From Pleurotus djamor (Eukaryota > Basidiomycota > Agaricomycetes > Agaricales > Pleurotaceae): DNA of 64,000 bases. This document shows, piece by piece, positions 45,661-55,493 of the stretch. The stretch lies in NCBI GenBank assembly GCA_029747585.1, contig JAPEVF010000058.1, forward strand, positions 62,001 through 126,000, in the 5' to 3' direction. The number at the start of each line of letters is the position of its first letter. The stretch's first letter is position 1. The translations under genes and the position numbers were made by a program. The notes under the pieces are model-generated. The model had not been told where the DNA came from, ran no database searches, and worked only from the letters and a program-made list of their open reading frames with translations.

Positions 45661-46962
45661 CCATTCTTGAGGGTTCCTCTGACTCTTTTACTAGGTTGTC
45701 ATCCTGTTCTCCTGATTGTCATCCACCCCCTCGGCTGGGGGGGCAAGTAACAGCCCTTTTTTNGGGGGGTACCATGTTGTTCTTGGTGATTCATTTCCTA
45801 ACTAATATCACACCTCCGGGGCTTTCTAACACAGCACGATCTTCAGCCTGCTACTATGCTCTTCCAATCTCGTAAAACCTCATCTCGACCAATCAAAACC
45901 CTTGTAGGGCTCTAGCTTTGGAACAACCCCAGTATCTAAGGAATAGGTAGATTACTCACCGCGCGAAATCAATATAATTTGCTATTTTTAGACAAAATGG
46001 GCATCTTACATAGCAACAATAAAGCATCTATATGGATGATGGGTAGGTGGTTGCGCGTGTCTGAGAATGGATAAATAACCTGACCATCCGTCAAAAAGAA
46101 GCCACCCAGCGTCGCTACATGATGTGATGTACCCAGATTCGTCCAGTGTTTTGTCGTTGGTGAGTTACTCACAAATTTGCGGTTTGCGGTCGGTCGGGTG
46201 GCTGACATGCAATCATCACATCTGAAATACCCTAGTCAGGGCTTATTAAACGTCATCAGAGCATGCACGCGCGGCCTACCTTCAAGGCCCAGCAAGAATC
46301 AGGCCAACGTACCAAGGTTTGATGGCGGAAATCGAGCGGGCAGTGTTGCCCTTGCCATTTTCCAAAATTTTGACTAGAGTGGCGAAGACACAAATCATAG
46401 CCAAATCTCCACCTGCAACCCAAATGTTGGCTATTACCGCCAGGGTTTCTGTCTCTGATTGAAAGGACTTTGGTGGACTCGCTCAATCTTGGCACATACC
46501 TTCGGCCTCGTAACCTTGGCGTGAAACGCCTACAAACCAAGTTCTTGTGGTCTAACTTAACCAATGACTTGGGCATCTTGACAGAAAGACTCGGAATGTA
46601 GTAGGAGACGGGTTGGACGAAGTTGAGATGACCTCGAAGGATGAGTAAACGGTCAGAAGAGGGTTCAGTATTTATACCTTCTTGAAGGTGTCTCAAAGGG
46701 TACTGGTGCGGCGTACCTGCAGAATGTTCTCAGAAAGCTCCCACCAGGTTGGGAAGAGTCCAGCGTTGGACACTTCAAGACTCAGGAACAGAGACCCAGT
46801 CTTCGAGGCGTGCGTTGAACGGAAGCGAGCAACAAATGCTGTTGAGTTGCGTTTACGCATGGCGAAAGAGGGCTCGGAAGCGAGCTCGGGCACTCTGAGA
46901 GCTGATCGTCCCAACCAACTGAGTTGTGTGTAGGTCAGTGACAATCCGAGGTTCGTGGCATT
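45661..46962. other. Gene-poor stretch
   Basis: N at 45763. Minus-strand frames at 46256-46696 and 46693-46944 contain splice-like signals but no recognisable family. Confidence 0.35.
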
Positions 46963-47255
46963 TCAAGCCTCTGCATTGAATGCTCCTCGATCTGACGACT
47001 CCCATAAGATGCCATCTATGTCGAGATATCCGTTGCGTAAGCCTCCATGGGGAAAGTGGTATTCGAAGACGACGCGTACCTAACAGGTCCCTTAACCTTG
47101 AAGGCGAGGTCAACGTCTCAAGATCCCATACGCGCACAAGTTCATCGCCGAATTCGCAATCAGACATTGAGTCTTCCAGGGCAAAGTCTTTTGCACTTTC
47201 CCTACGATCGCATATGAACTCAACCTCAGCCAGGATAATCTCGCAGCGGCCTTAA
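46963..47255 (-). pseudogene. Possible 3' gene fragment
   Basis: On the minus strand the pieces AEVEFICDRRESAKDF and ELVRVWDLETLTSPSRL run to a donor (TTAG|GTACGC), then after an intron ending CGACATAG to DGILWESSDRGAFNAEA and a stop at 46963-46965. RVWDLETL resembles a WD-repeat strand, but a single piece does not prove it. No start was found. Confidence 0.3.
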
Positions 47256-47523
47256 GTCCTTTCATTCGGGATCGTTCTTCATAATGCAGCAATGCTAGGA
47301 TATAGTGGTGAGAAAGGAATAACAAGACGAGAAGATCTTCTGCAGGGTGTCGGAGATAGTGAGTTCTTCGGTCACATATGGAACCCAGCCGGATCGAAGA
47401 TCTGATAATATTGAAAGTTCGCGACCTTGATTGACAGCGCACCAATCCTCAGATAAGAGCACCAAACATAGGACTACTAAGGACGTCGAGTCCATCGAGT
47501 GTCATAGGGTAAAGTCGACGACA

Positions 47524-48266
47524 TCACATATCCAGGCCCATCATTCTTCGTCCTGCTATCGCACTTATCGCAGAAGCGCTATTGTAAGAACGGGGATCGG
47601 GCCCACGGGGTAGTTCAAGTCCCATCCTGGCAGCGGTTCTCTCGTTGTAGATTCTGTTGGGTAAGGGCTTCCCCATCCTACAGAAGAAAAGCAAGGAGGA
47701 GAGGGAGCAAGCACAATCAGCCAAGATGACCCCAGACCACATGGGGTAGCCAATGAATCACTCACTTGCAAAAGTCACAAGTACAAGGCCGGCTCCCGGT
47801 CCCATGATGATCACATCCAAACTTCATCTCCGCATCTGTACCACAGCAAGTCCAGCGAAACGCCATCGGCCAATGAGCGTACAATTTCGCTTCACTGCCA
47901 CCGAATTCTCCTTCGAATTTGCGTTTGAGGTCGTCTGACTCCTCTTTCAAGATATGGCCCCAGCCAGTCTCTTCTTCGGGGCAGTCCCAAGTGATGAGCT
48001 CGAGCTTGCCTTCGTGGAACGAGCCATCGTCGCAGCGTCGGAAGTCGTCGTACCATGGCTTGGCTGGTCTTCCAGAGCAGCTCTGCTTGTGGGTCTTCCA
48101 GTCAGAACGTTGACACGCCTCCCCTATTAGGGCAAGATGAGATCGTGCACCGAACAAGTAGGGAAGCGAGACGCGACTTACCACAGTAGACTTGTGTCTT
48201 GCATGAACTACACCTGAACGTACCACTCTTGTCGCAGGCAGAGCATTGAGGAGAAGAATTCGTCAT
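47524..48266 (-). CDS. MYND zinc-finger protein, copy 3
   Basis: Exons 48182-48266, 47766-48123 and 47524-47677 total 597 nt and 198 residues. The MYND finger is CSAC, CSSC, YCGEAC, THKQSC, with a shorter first loop than in copies 1 and 2. The middle region (ELITWDCPEEETGWGH) and second cluster (WTCCGTDAE, GCDHHG, CTCDFC) are conserved. So is the last exon (RMGLELPRGPDPRSY), ending MGLDM. The last exon is 154 nt in all three paralogues. An apparent stop just after the second donor would otherwise end the protein at CDFCK. Introns are 58 and 88 nt. Confidence 0.85.
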
Positions 48267-48539
48267 GATGGTGGTTTGGGGTCAAGAGACGATCTCTTCA
48301 AACCGGCATTTTCCCGGTATTTCATTGTGTCACTTTCTCACCAGGCAACACCACCCTCGATATCACACGTAGACACACCTCGAAGCACCATGCGTATGAA
48401 GGCTTCGGTGCTTAGGCGGGCCTCAAGGTAGTGGGCCAAGCCCACGTTGACTTTTTATGATCATATGGGAATCGGGTTCTTTGTATAAGTACAGCAATCT
48501 TCGCCTATCCACCCCAGGAGCCTCATAGACTCTTGCTGG
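48267..48539. other. Intergenic
   Basis: Promoter region of MYND copy 3; no gene seen. Confidence 0.4.
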
Positions 48540-49728
48540 TTATTTAGTACTCTGTGGAGTAGCTTGGTCGGTGGAGCTATGTGCAGCGCCGCTAGCATCT
48601 AGCGGCTTTTCTATCTCTGAAGTACGCGTCTCCGCTTTCTGAGCTCCCCCAATTCCACCATCATTAACCTTCAAGTTCACGAGCCCATCGACACCATCAT
48701 ACAGGCCGCTAAGCGGGCGTTGAGCAGCATCATGGACAGCGTCGACATCCTTTGAGATGGCGCTAAAGGGATTACGAGGCGTCGTTGGTGTTATTGGAGG
48801 TAGCAAGTGTATTCCAGCGCTCGTTAGAGGGGGGAAAGGATTGGATATGTCGCGCACGAGGGGACAGAGACGACTGCTGAACCAGCGGAGTTAGAGGAGG
48901 GAGTCGTACTGGTGATGGTAGTTTGGTATAGTGACTGGCATTGGGTGGAGATTTCGTGTAGATCGGTAGGGGAGAATGTTGGGCATCTTGAGAACTATCG
49001 GTCGGATAGGGTGCATAGCCAGTAAGTCGCGACACTTTGGCCATGGGGGTGACTGATGGATATTGGACCGACATCGGCGTGTCAATGAGCTGAAATTGAG
49101 AGGGTGGAGTAAGATGGGATACGCGGAAGGGACTTGGAAATGTTGGCTCGAGAGCGGTCGTAGGGTTGTTCGGAGTGAAATTCGTTGGTACGAAGCCTCT
49201 TGGAAGCGTATCTCCAATGCGAGGAAGGAGCGGGGGGTCGACTTTATCGTGGTCATGCTCTGATGCGAAATCATCCGCTGTCAAAAACTTTGGGCTGATT
49301 GGAGAAGACGGAGGATTAGACGAGGGCGTTGGTGGCGGAACCGTCATCGTGGTCGACGATGCGGTATCGTCAGATGCGAACCGAACCCGTCTAGCCGGTG
49401 AGCCAGGGCCAGAAACGCTCAAACCCCAAGGTGAGAGTCGGTCGTCATCCGGGCTCGGCTGCGATGATGGGAGGTTGGATATTGCTGGAGACAGGGTCAC
49501 TCGTCCGCGACATCCTAAGTAGAAGCCAACAACAAGAAAGAAGAGGGCTGTGAGGATTATAAGGACGCCGACAAGGCTGATCCCCAGACCCAAGGCTAAC
49601 TTCAGATGCACGTCTGACCGCTTGCTAAAGGATACCGATGCTTCAGCATGGGGAGATGATTCCATGAAGAGAGACATACCAGTGGCATGTAAGGAGCCCA
49701 TGAATCTAATCCATTCATTAAGAGCCAT
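48540..49728 (-). CDS. Single-pass membrane protein with Ser/Pro-rich tail
   Basis: From the ATG at 49728 (MALNEWIRFMG) a transmembrane helix lies at about residues 43-68 (LALGLGISLVGVLIILTALF and on). A GC-R anchor and a disordered cytosolic tail rich in PxTP, SP and SPxxP motifs follow. The frame ends at 48772, but the overlapping frame (SNPFPPLTSAGI, PPITPTTPRNPFSAI, ending TPQSTK at 48540) reads as its natural continuation. A run of six G at 48830-48835 would need to be five to join them, so a homopolymer error is likely. A further upstream frame to 49848 lacks an ATG. Function unknown; the tail could be a phosphorylation platform. Confidence 0.6.
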
Positions 49729-50044
49729 CTGGCGTAGGCGCTTGGGCGTAACTGTCACTAACTGAAGCGATCGATTATGGGTCCATGTAGGTAGGCCTGT
49801 GACTGTCCTTTGTATGAGGTTTGACGAAATAGGAAACCGTCGATACAAAGGCCTGTAAATCTGAGTTTAAACTTGGCTGGTACTGCAGGAAGCACGATTT
49901 TTGACAGTTTTTGACAGTTTTTGACATTTCCTATGTCGCGTGCGACTCGCGTGGCTCGTGGGACCGCTCATGTAAGCAACGGAATGCCAACGATCGATCA
50001 CTTCGGAGAGGTTTGCGCCATAACCACGACACGACGAGTTTATA
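49729..50044. promoter_or_regulatory. Divergent intergenic region
   Basis: 316 bp between two divergent starts. It contains three direct TTTTTGACA units at about 49899-49927. A shared promoter is likely by position only. Confidence 0.4.
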
Positions 50045-50618
50045 ATGGCCCAGAAACGTTCAATACAACATGATTTCACCCATCCAACAAATGTGCTAGA
50101 TGACGAACATGGATCACCACCGAAACGGCGCCATCACAACGACGAAAAAGTCCGCGTGAGACGTTCACAGTCTCAGAGACAGGAAGACAATCTCCTGGGT
50201 CGCAGCGCAGTCTCAAGCTCGCGTATCCGCAGAAATCTCCCAACACCAAACCTCCCTCCTCGAGAATTCCATCAAGGCAGCTTTTCTGCCAACAATACCC
50301 CCCCGATCACTCCATTCCCTCCCACCAATTCACTTTTNATTGAGTTCTCCTTGGTCTGGTCCTTATACATCAGAAACACGCCGCCTGCCACTAGAATCCC
50401 CTTCGGAGTCCTCCAGGCTGTTTCGTTCTGCAAGCATGGACTCGGGCTTCCACTTTGGCCCCTCGTTTCTTCGCGATTCATCAATGGGTGCACCAGGGAG
50501 CAGTGGGGACATTCACTCAGGTGTGTAACGTCAAACCTTTCCCCCGCCAGCCATGTTCACAGCTGACCTACTACATGGGCGTGTAGGATCTTTTTATCCA
50601 AATCCCCCGGAGCTCCAA
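50045..50618 (+). pseudogene. Ser/Arg/Pro-rich nuclear-type protein, cut by a transposon
   Basis: Starts MAQKRSIQHDF. A basic, Ser/Pro-rich sequence follows (SPPKRRHHNDEK, TPNLPPREFHQ, PPITPFPPTNS). At N 50338 the frame shifts to SSPWSGPYTSETRRL and so on. At CACTCAG|GTGTGT a 65-nt intron (50520-50584) ends GTGTAG, and the second exon begins GSFYPNPPELQ. That exon runs directly into the terminal inverted repeat of the element at 50619, so the coding sequence is cut there. I found no clear continuation after 53028. Family not recognised. The insertion would truncate the protein if this is the only copy. Confidence 0.5.
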
Positions 50619-50981
50619 ACACTGCGCGCATGGAAAGTTACTTTAAAGGCGCGGATTGAATGAGTAACAAAATATTATCCAAATGTAGATTAAAGGAATA
50701 TTTGCTTACTTTTATTCAAAGTACGCTATAAAGTTACAATTGTTACTGTCCCGAAAAGTATGAAACAGGATCCGAAACAGTAACCAACTGGTACGTGAAT
50801 AGTAACTTGGCAGGGATGTCAAGTTATTATTTGCGTACCGATTGGTTACTTTGTGGGAAAGTAACAAAGGTCAGGGGCCTTGTTACTTTGTCACAAAGTA
50901 CGGTGTCGGTTCGAAAATAGTAACAGACAAATAAAGACCATTTGCATACTTTTTCACACAGTAACAAAATGATAACAAATC

Positions 50982-51147
50982 CCAATTTGGTGATTTTCTC
51001 AATTTGGTGATTTTCTCGATTTGGTAATTCTCTCGATTTGCTGATTTTCTCAATTTGGTTATTTTTTCGATTTGGTTATTTTCTCAATTTGGCTATATTC
51101 TCAATTTGGTTATATTCTCAATTTGGTTATTTTTTCAATTTGGCTAT
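50982..51147. repeat. 17-bp tandem repeat tract, left arm
   Basis: About ten units of AATTTGGTGATTTTCTC with single-base variants (GGTTAT, GGCTAT, CGATTT). It is mirrored in the right arm. Confidence 0.85.
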
Positions 51148-51827
51148 GTGCCAACCTGACCTTGAGCGCCTTGGAACTGGACGGGATCTCTAGCTTCGAA
51201 CGTCATCTCTACAGTTGAATGATACAACACCCCTCACCCTCAGTTCCCTCTCAAAATCATCAATAGGTACTTATACTGATCAAAACTTCTAGGCAGCGAC
51301 GGCTTGGAAGGCACTTACCGTAGTCCAGGTACCTTTCCAACCTGTTTTCGCACCAAGAAACTCGACCGTTCCCTGTTTTCAAGCTTCCGTCGATCCTAGA
51401 ACTCCATCCAAAGTGAGTGAAAGCACCCTGCATCGAATAGAAACGACTCACCAAACATGCTTGTAGGCATCCCAAACGAAAAACCAAAATTTTCAGAAAT
51501 CTTCCTCAGAGCCGAATCAAGGACGAGCCAACCAATACTCGGTCCACCCTTTCGCGAACTCAGCCATAAGATACCCTGAGCACCAAGGACCACGAGGGTA
51601 TCATTGCTGGATGCGGGCGTCGGGACGCGGATGAGATATGGGCGAAGTTGCGCTGGGAGAGAGAGAGAGTGGAAAGTTGGTCTAACGGACACAGATAGGC
51701 ACGTATATCATTCCCAAGTACTCACACATGTTTTCTATGCCCTTAATACACCTTCTTCGGTCAATATTTGGTGTGCGCGAGTGATGTTTGAAGGTACCGG
51801 CCCCAAGGTCAGGTTGGCACATAGCCA

Positions 51828-51986
51828 AATTGAAAAAATAACCAAATTGAGAATATAACCAAATTGAGAAAATCACCAAATTGAGAAAATCACCAAATTG
51901 AGAATATAGCCAAATTGAGAATATAGCCAAATTGAAAAAATCGCCAAATCGAGAAAATCACCAAATTGAGAAAATCACCAAATTGG
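51828..51986. repeat. 17-bp tandem repeat tract, right arm
   Basis: Reverse complement of the left tract: units of GAGAAAATCACCAAATT with the same kinds of variant. Confidence 0.85.
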
Positions 51987-52402
51987 CATTTGTTATCATT
52001 TTGTTACTGTGTGAAAAAGTATGCAAATGGTCTTTATTTGTCTGTTACTATTTTCGAACCGACATCGTACTTTGTGACAAAGTAACAAGGCCCCTGACCT
52101 TTGTTACTTTCCCACACAGTAACCAATCGGTACGCAAATAATAACTACACATCCCTGCCAAGTTACTATTCACGTACCAGTTGGTTACTGTTTCGGATCC
52201 TGTTTCATATTTTTCGGGACAGTAACAATGAGGAACTGTTCGATGGGTAGTATTCGATCAGGTACTTGGCATTTCCCTGAATTCGGGTAATAATTATTAG
52301 TAATTAAATATTTAAACTCTCTACTTGCCTCTGAGGGGTTTCTGACTGCTTGGGTACGTTCCAGTGGCGACTGGGAGTAAGCATTGAGTTAAAAAACACA
52401 AA

Positions 52403-52434
52403 AGGCTAGGGTTCGCGTGCGCGAACCCTAGCCT
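52403..52434. repeat. Perfect hairpin
   Basis: A 15-bp inverted repeat, AGGCTAGGGTTCGCG, with a 2-nt centre (TG), inside the nested element. Confidence 0.9.
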
Positions 52435-52463
52435 GTACCCAGCATTGGTTCTTGGGCAGCAAA

Positions 52464-52520
52464 GTTAGCGTTAGGGGATAGAGTTAGGGGATAGGGTTAG
52501 GTTAGCCGGTTAGGGTTCGG
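52464..52520 (+). repeat. Degenerate telomere-like repeats
   Basis: A run of GTTAGCG, GTTAGGGGATA, GAGTTAGGGG, ATAGGGTTAGG and GGTTAGGG, variants of TTAGGG, inside the nested element next to the hairpin. Confidence 0.65.
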
Positions 52521-52734
52521 GGACATCCCCCCCGCGCAAACGAGGCTTTAGTGTGCTGACTCGACCAATCCTGGCTTGGGGGACCCCCCGAGTGTAGCGA
52601 GGGAGGGGAAGGATTGGGAGCAGTCAGCCCTCTGTTGCGCAAATCAAAAAAGAGGGTATATAAATTGTCTAAGGAGATAACATTCAGATAACTCAATATT
52701 CCCTGCATTGGGATCCCACGGTTTACTTTCCACT

Positions 52735-52829
52735 GAGATAGCGCTTGCTGCTGGTACTACTCCTAACTTAGTTTCGACGATTACCATCANGTCCTCCTCC
52801 AAAAAAAAAAAAAAAGAGATAGCGCTTGC
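52735..52829 (+). mobile_element. Second SINE-like retroposon with 14-bp target duplication
   Basis: GAGATAGCGCTTGC occurs at 52735-52748 and 52816-52829. The 67 bp between end in GTCCTCCTCC followed by 15 A (52801-52815). The body is about 52 nt, so it is probably 5'-truncated. It sits inside the nested TIR element. N at 52790. Confidence 0.7.
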
Positions 52830-53028
52830 AAGAACCCTTAGAAGATTCCCACACTAGTGGCAACCCTGTGATCGAATCCGAACCATCGAAGTGCGACTCA
52901 GTAACAATTGTAACTTTATAGCGTACTTTGAATAAAAGTAAGCAAATATTCCTTTAATCTACATTTGGATAATATTTTGTTACTCATTCAATCCGCGCCT
53001 TTAAAGTAACTTTCCATGCGCGCAGTGT

Positions 53029-53120
53029 AGATGACCTTCGTTATATTTTGTAGATCGTAAAATACTCTATGACCGTATCCTATGGGTAATATGGTATAAG
53101 TGAAAGTGAAAGAAGCAACT
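53029..53120. other. ERG11 3' flank
   Basis: About 90 bp between the palindromic element and the ERG11 stop codon. Confidence 0.5.
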
Positions 53121-55164
53121 CTAATCAAACTTCCTTCTACGATACATGATCGTTCGTGGCTTCTTTGGCATGACGATCATAGTCTAGGGGAATGGTCAGA
53201 TTGTGTCGTGAGGAGCAGCAAGGAAACATACATGGTAGTTGTGTTCGGGAAGGGGATCTTTGAGGCGGAGCTCGACTCTACGGATGACGGTCGAGATGAG
53301 GGTTCCAAGTTGCAGGTATGCGAACTAAATCAAGGTCCAAGTAAGAACCGACTTCAAAAGGGGAGAGGGTAAGTGACGTACTTGTTCGCCTATGCATCTA
53401 TGTCTTCCAGCGCCGAAAGGTTGGTATGGGCTCTCTGTGCCTTTGCTGACAGCGCCGAAACCATAGTCAATCTTTTCTCCGTGCTCGTCGTTATACGTGT
53501 CGAAGGCTTGGGCGGCAACACCTTCAGGATCTGCCCAGCGGTATGGGTCGAATCGCTGAGCGTCTTTCCAAACACGGGGGTCCATTTGGCTGACAGCAGG
53601 GGAGGCGAGAACGTAGTTGCCCTTTGGCACAACGAATGTACCATCCTTGCTGGGAGCGGAAAGGCTAGCCGGAACAGGGACATCGTCACGAACATAGCGC
53701 ATGATGCTGTGAATGGGAGGGTGCAACCTGAGGGTCTCACGGATGATAGCGTCCAACAGAGGCAATTCACGGAGCTCCTCGTATGTCATGGATCGGACTT
53801 TGCCATCAGGTGTGCCGAAATACTTGACTTGTTCTTGGTAAAGAGCCTCACTGTATATTTGAGTAAGCCATGCTCACGAGAAACAACGGGTGAGCAACTT
53901 ACGCAATTTCGGGATTGTCAGCAAGATGGAGGAGAGCCCATGATCCAGAAGCAGAGCTAGTGTGTTGACCGGCCATGAGGAGGGCAATCATGATATGGGC
54001 AATTTCGTGGTCCTTGAGGAGGGTTCCATCACGGTACTTTTGTTGGATCAAAGCGGCAATCATGTCGTGGTCAGCCTAGAAGAAAGGTTAGCAGTCATCT
54101 TTCTTAGCAAAGCGCATAACTCACGTCGTTGTTCTGCTTCCGGCGTTGCTTGATGATATCAACATAGAATTCCGTCATCTTCATGTTAGCGCGATCACGT
54201 CTCCTGTAACTTTCGAGGGGAAGGTTGGGGAACAAGAAGTTGAGGGGAGTGAAACCACCGTCCAAGTCGCTGTAGAGGTTCGAGAAGGTCTTGTCAAGTT
54301 TGCTTCGTACTTCCTTTCCTTGCAGCGTTCTCGAAGCAGTCAGGATGGTGATTTCCGCAAGAACGTCCGCAGCGTCGAAAGAACCCCATTCATTGATATC
54401 GTTCATACCGTAAGCGCGGAATGACGGATCATTGTTCATGAAATCTTCGACCTCGTCCTCAATCATACCAACGTAGGCACGTAAATTTTCCGTTGAAAGG
54501 CCGACCTTGACGAAACGCTTCTGCTCCATGAACTTCTCATTGGGAACATCGTATACGACATCCTTGCCGAAGACTGGAGTGGTAAGATGCTAATCAAGGT
54601 CAAATTAGTTAGGATCCTAGAGAGCACTTAGGCGTAGCGACGAACCGTGTAAGCGTCCTCCGCATTGAAGACGGTTGATTTTCCACCAAGGATGAAGTTG
54701 TTTCCTTTGGCTCCGAGAGCAACAGTCACACGTCGTCCAAAGAGGATAAAGGTGAAGACGTCGCCATACTAAAGGAAAGACTATATTAAGCGACGCGACA
54801 GTAAGGAAGAGGACTGGCTAACGTACCTTCTCCCTACAAGCCAAGAAGAAGTTCAAAGGGTCATTCCCATACCCAACTGCAGAACCAATGAAGGGTAGCC
54901 AGTGAAACACAGTCGGCGGCGTTGACGGGTCCCTCGGGGCTACCTGGTTCACGCAAATTAGCATGATTATCGTGGCCTGCGATGCCTAGGAAAACACACC
55001 ATTTGCCAAACAGCATTCAAAAATATAACGATGACGGGAGCATTGATGAGAGCGATGAGAGCCAGTCGGGTACTCGACATTCCCAACAAACTTGCTTGGG
55101 CTTCGGCCAAATATCCAGACCATGCATCAGAGGCGGCCGCGGTGCCATTCACAAAGGTGGACAT
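53121..55164 (-). CDS. ERG11: Sterol 14-alpha-demethylase (CYP51)
   Basis: Cytochrome P450 that removes the 14-alpha methyl group of lanosterol or eburicol in ergosterol synthesis, in the ER membrane. Starts MSTFVNGTAAASDAW, with a hydrophobic N-terminal anchor (LALIALINAPVIVIFL). Spliced exons give FIGSAVGYGNDPLNFF, VFGKDVVYDVPNEKFMEQKR (the B' region with the azole-contact Tyr), DLDGGFTPLNFLFP, the I-helix AGQHTSSAS, the ExxR helix ETLRLHPPIHSIMR, DPRVWKDAQRFDPYRW and heme-ligand FGAGRHRCIGEQ. The last two exons continue FAYLQLGTL and end MIVMPKKPRTIMYRRRKFD. Several introns of about 50-60 nt interrupt it. All family-defining residues are present. It lies head-to-tail with the DSS1-like gene. 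Confidence 0.95.
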
Positions 55165-55493
55165 TGTGAGCGTCGATGAGCAACGGAGTCGTTGTCGTCG
55201 TCGTTCTCGAGGGGGTGACGTGGAACGGTGGTGGGGACTGGGAAAGGTGTGGGCAAACCAAGGCCGGGCTTTATGGGTCCCGTTTTCACCTCAGACGACA
55301 CGAGAAAAAATCGAACGATCATGCATAAATTTGGCACACAGGGATGCTCAACAGGGGCGTTCAGGGCCGCAAGCCACTCCGCGTCGGGCCATTTTTGCTG
55401 AGAGGAGGTCGTATCGTAAAATTAAAGGATGTGCAGTAAAGTATACAAAGATGAGGCCATAGATAAAATGGAGACACCCAGAGCGATTCTACC
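55165..55493. promoter_or_regulatory. Upstream region of ERG11
   Basis: 329 bp between the DSS1-like stop and the ERG11 start; it should hold the ERG11 promoter. I could not identify a sterol-regulatory element with confidence. Confidence 0.4.

Larger units (their letters stand above)
52230..52898. mobile_element. TIR element nested in the palindrome (10-bp target duplication)
   Basis: A copy of CAGTAACAAT lies at 52220-52229 and again at 52899-52908, exactly where the right arm of the palindrome is interrupted. Deleting one copy plus the insert restores the arm. The insert ends are imperfect inverted repeats: GTTCGATGGGTAGTATTCGA at the left, and CTTCGATGGTTCGGATTCGA as the reverse complement of the right. 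A 9-11 bp duplication fits Mutator-like elements. The 669 bp carry no transposase frame. Confidence 0.75.
50619..53028. mobile_element. Long palindromic (foldback) transposon
   Basis: The ends are inverted: ACACTGCGCGCATGG at 50619 and CCATGCGCGCAGTGT ending at 53028. Each arm is about 550 bp (50619-51168; 51798-52229 plus 52909-53028). Both arms contain many GTAAC/GTTAC words and a 17-bp tandem repeat tract. A central 630 bp separates them. Removing the nested insertion at 52230-52908 leaves about 1.73 kb. No transposase frame was seen, so it is non-autonomous. I could not find a convincing target duplication at the outer ends. The right end is 93 bp beyond the ERG11 stop. Confidence 0.85.

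Noticed and set aside
50982..51986. CRISPR-like short repeats
   Set aside because: The 17-bp units are directly adjacent with no spacers, mirrored as an inverted pair, in a eukaryotic transposon.
52464..52520. Chromosome end
   Set aside because: Only a short degenerate TTAGGG-like tract, inside a nested element with normal genes on both sides.
53373..53960. 195-residue plus-strand frame
   Set aside because: Antisense to conserved CYP51 exons (ExxR and heme region).
55031..55462. 143-residue plus-strand frame
   Set aside because: Antisense to the first exon and promoter of ERG11, with no motif.
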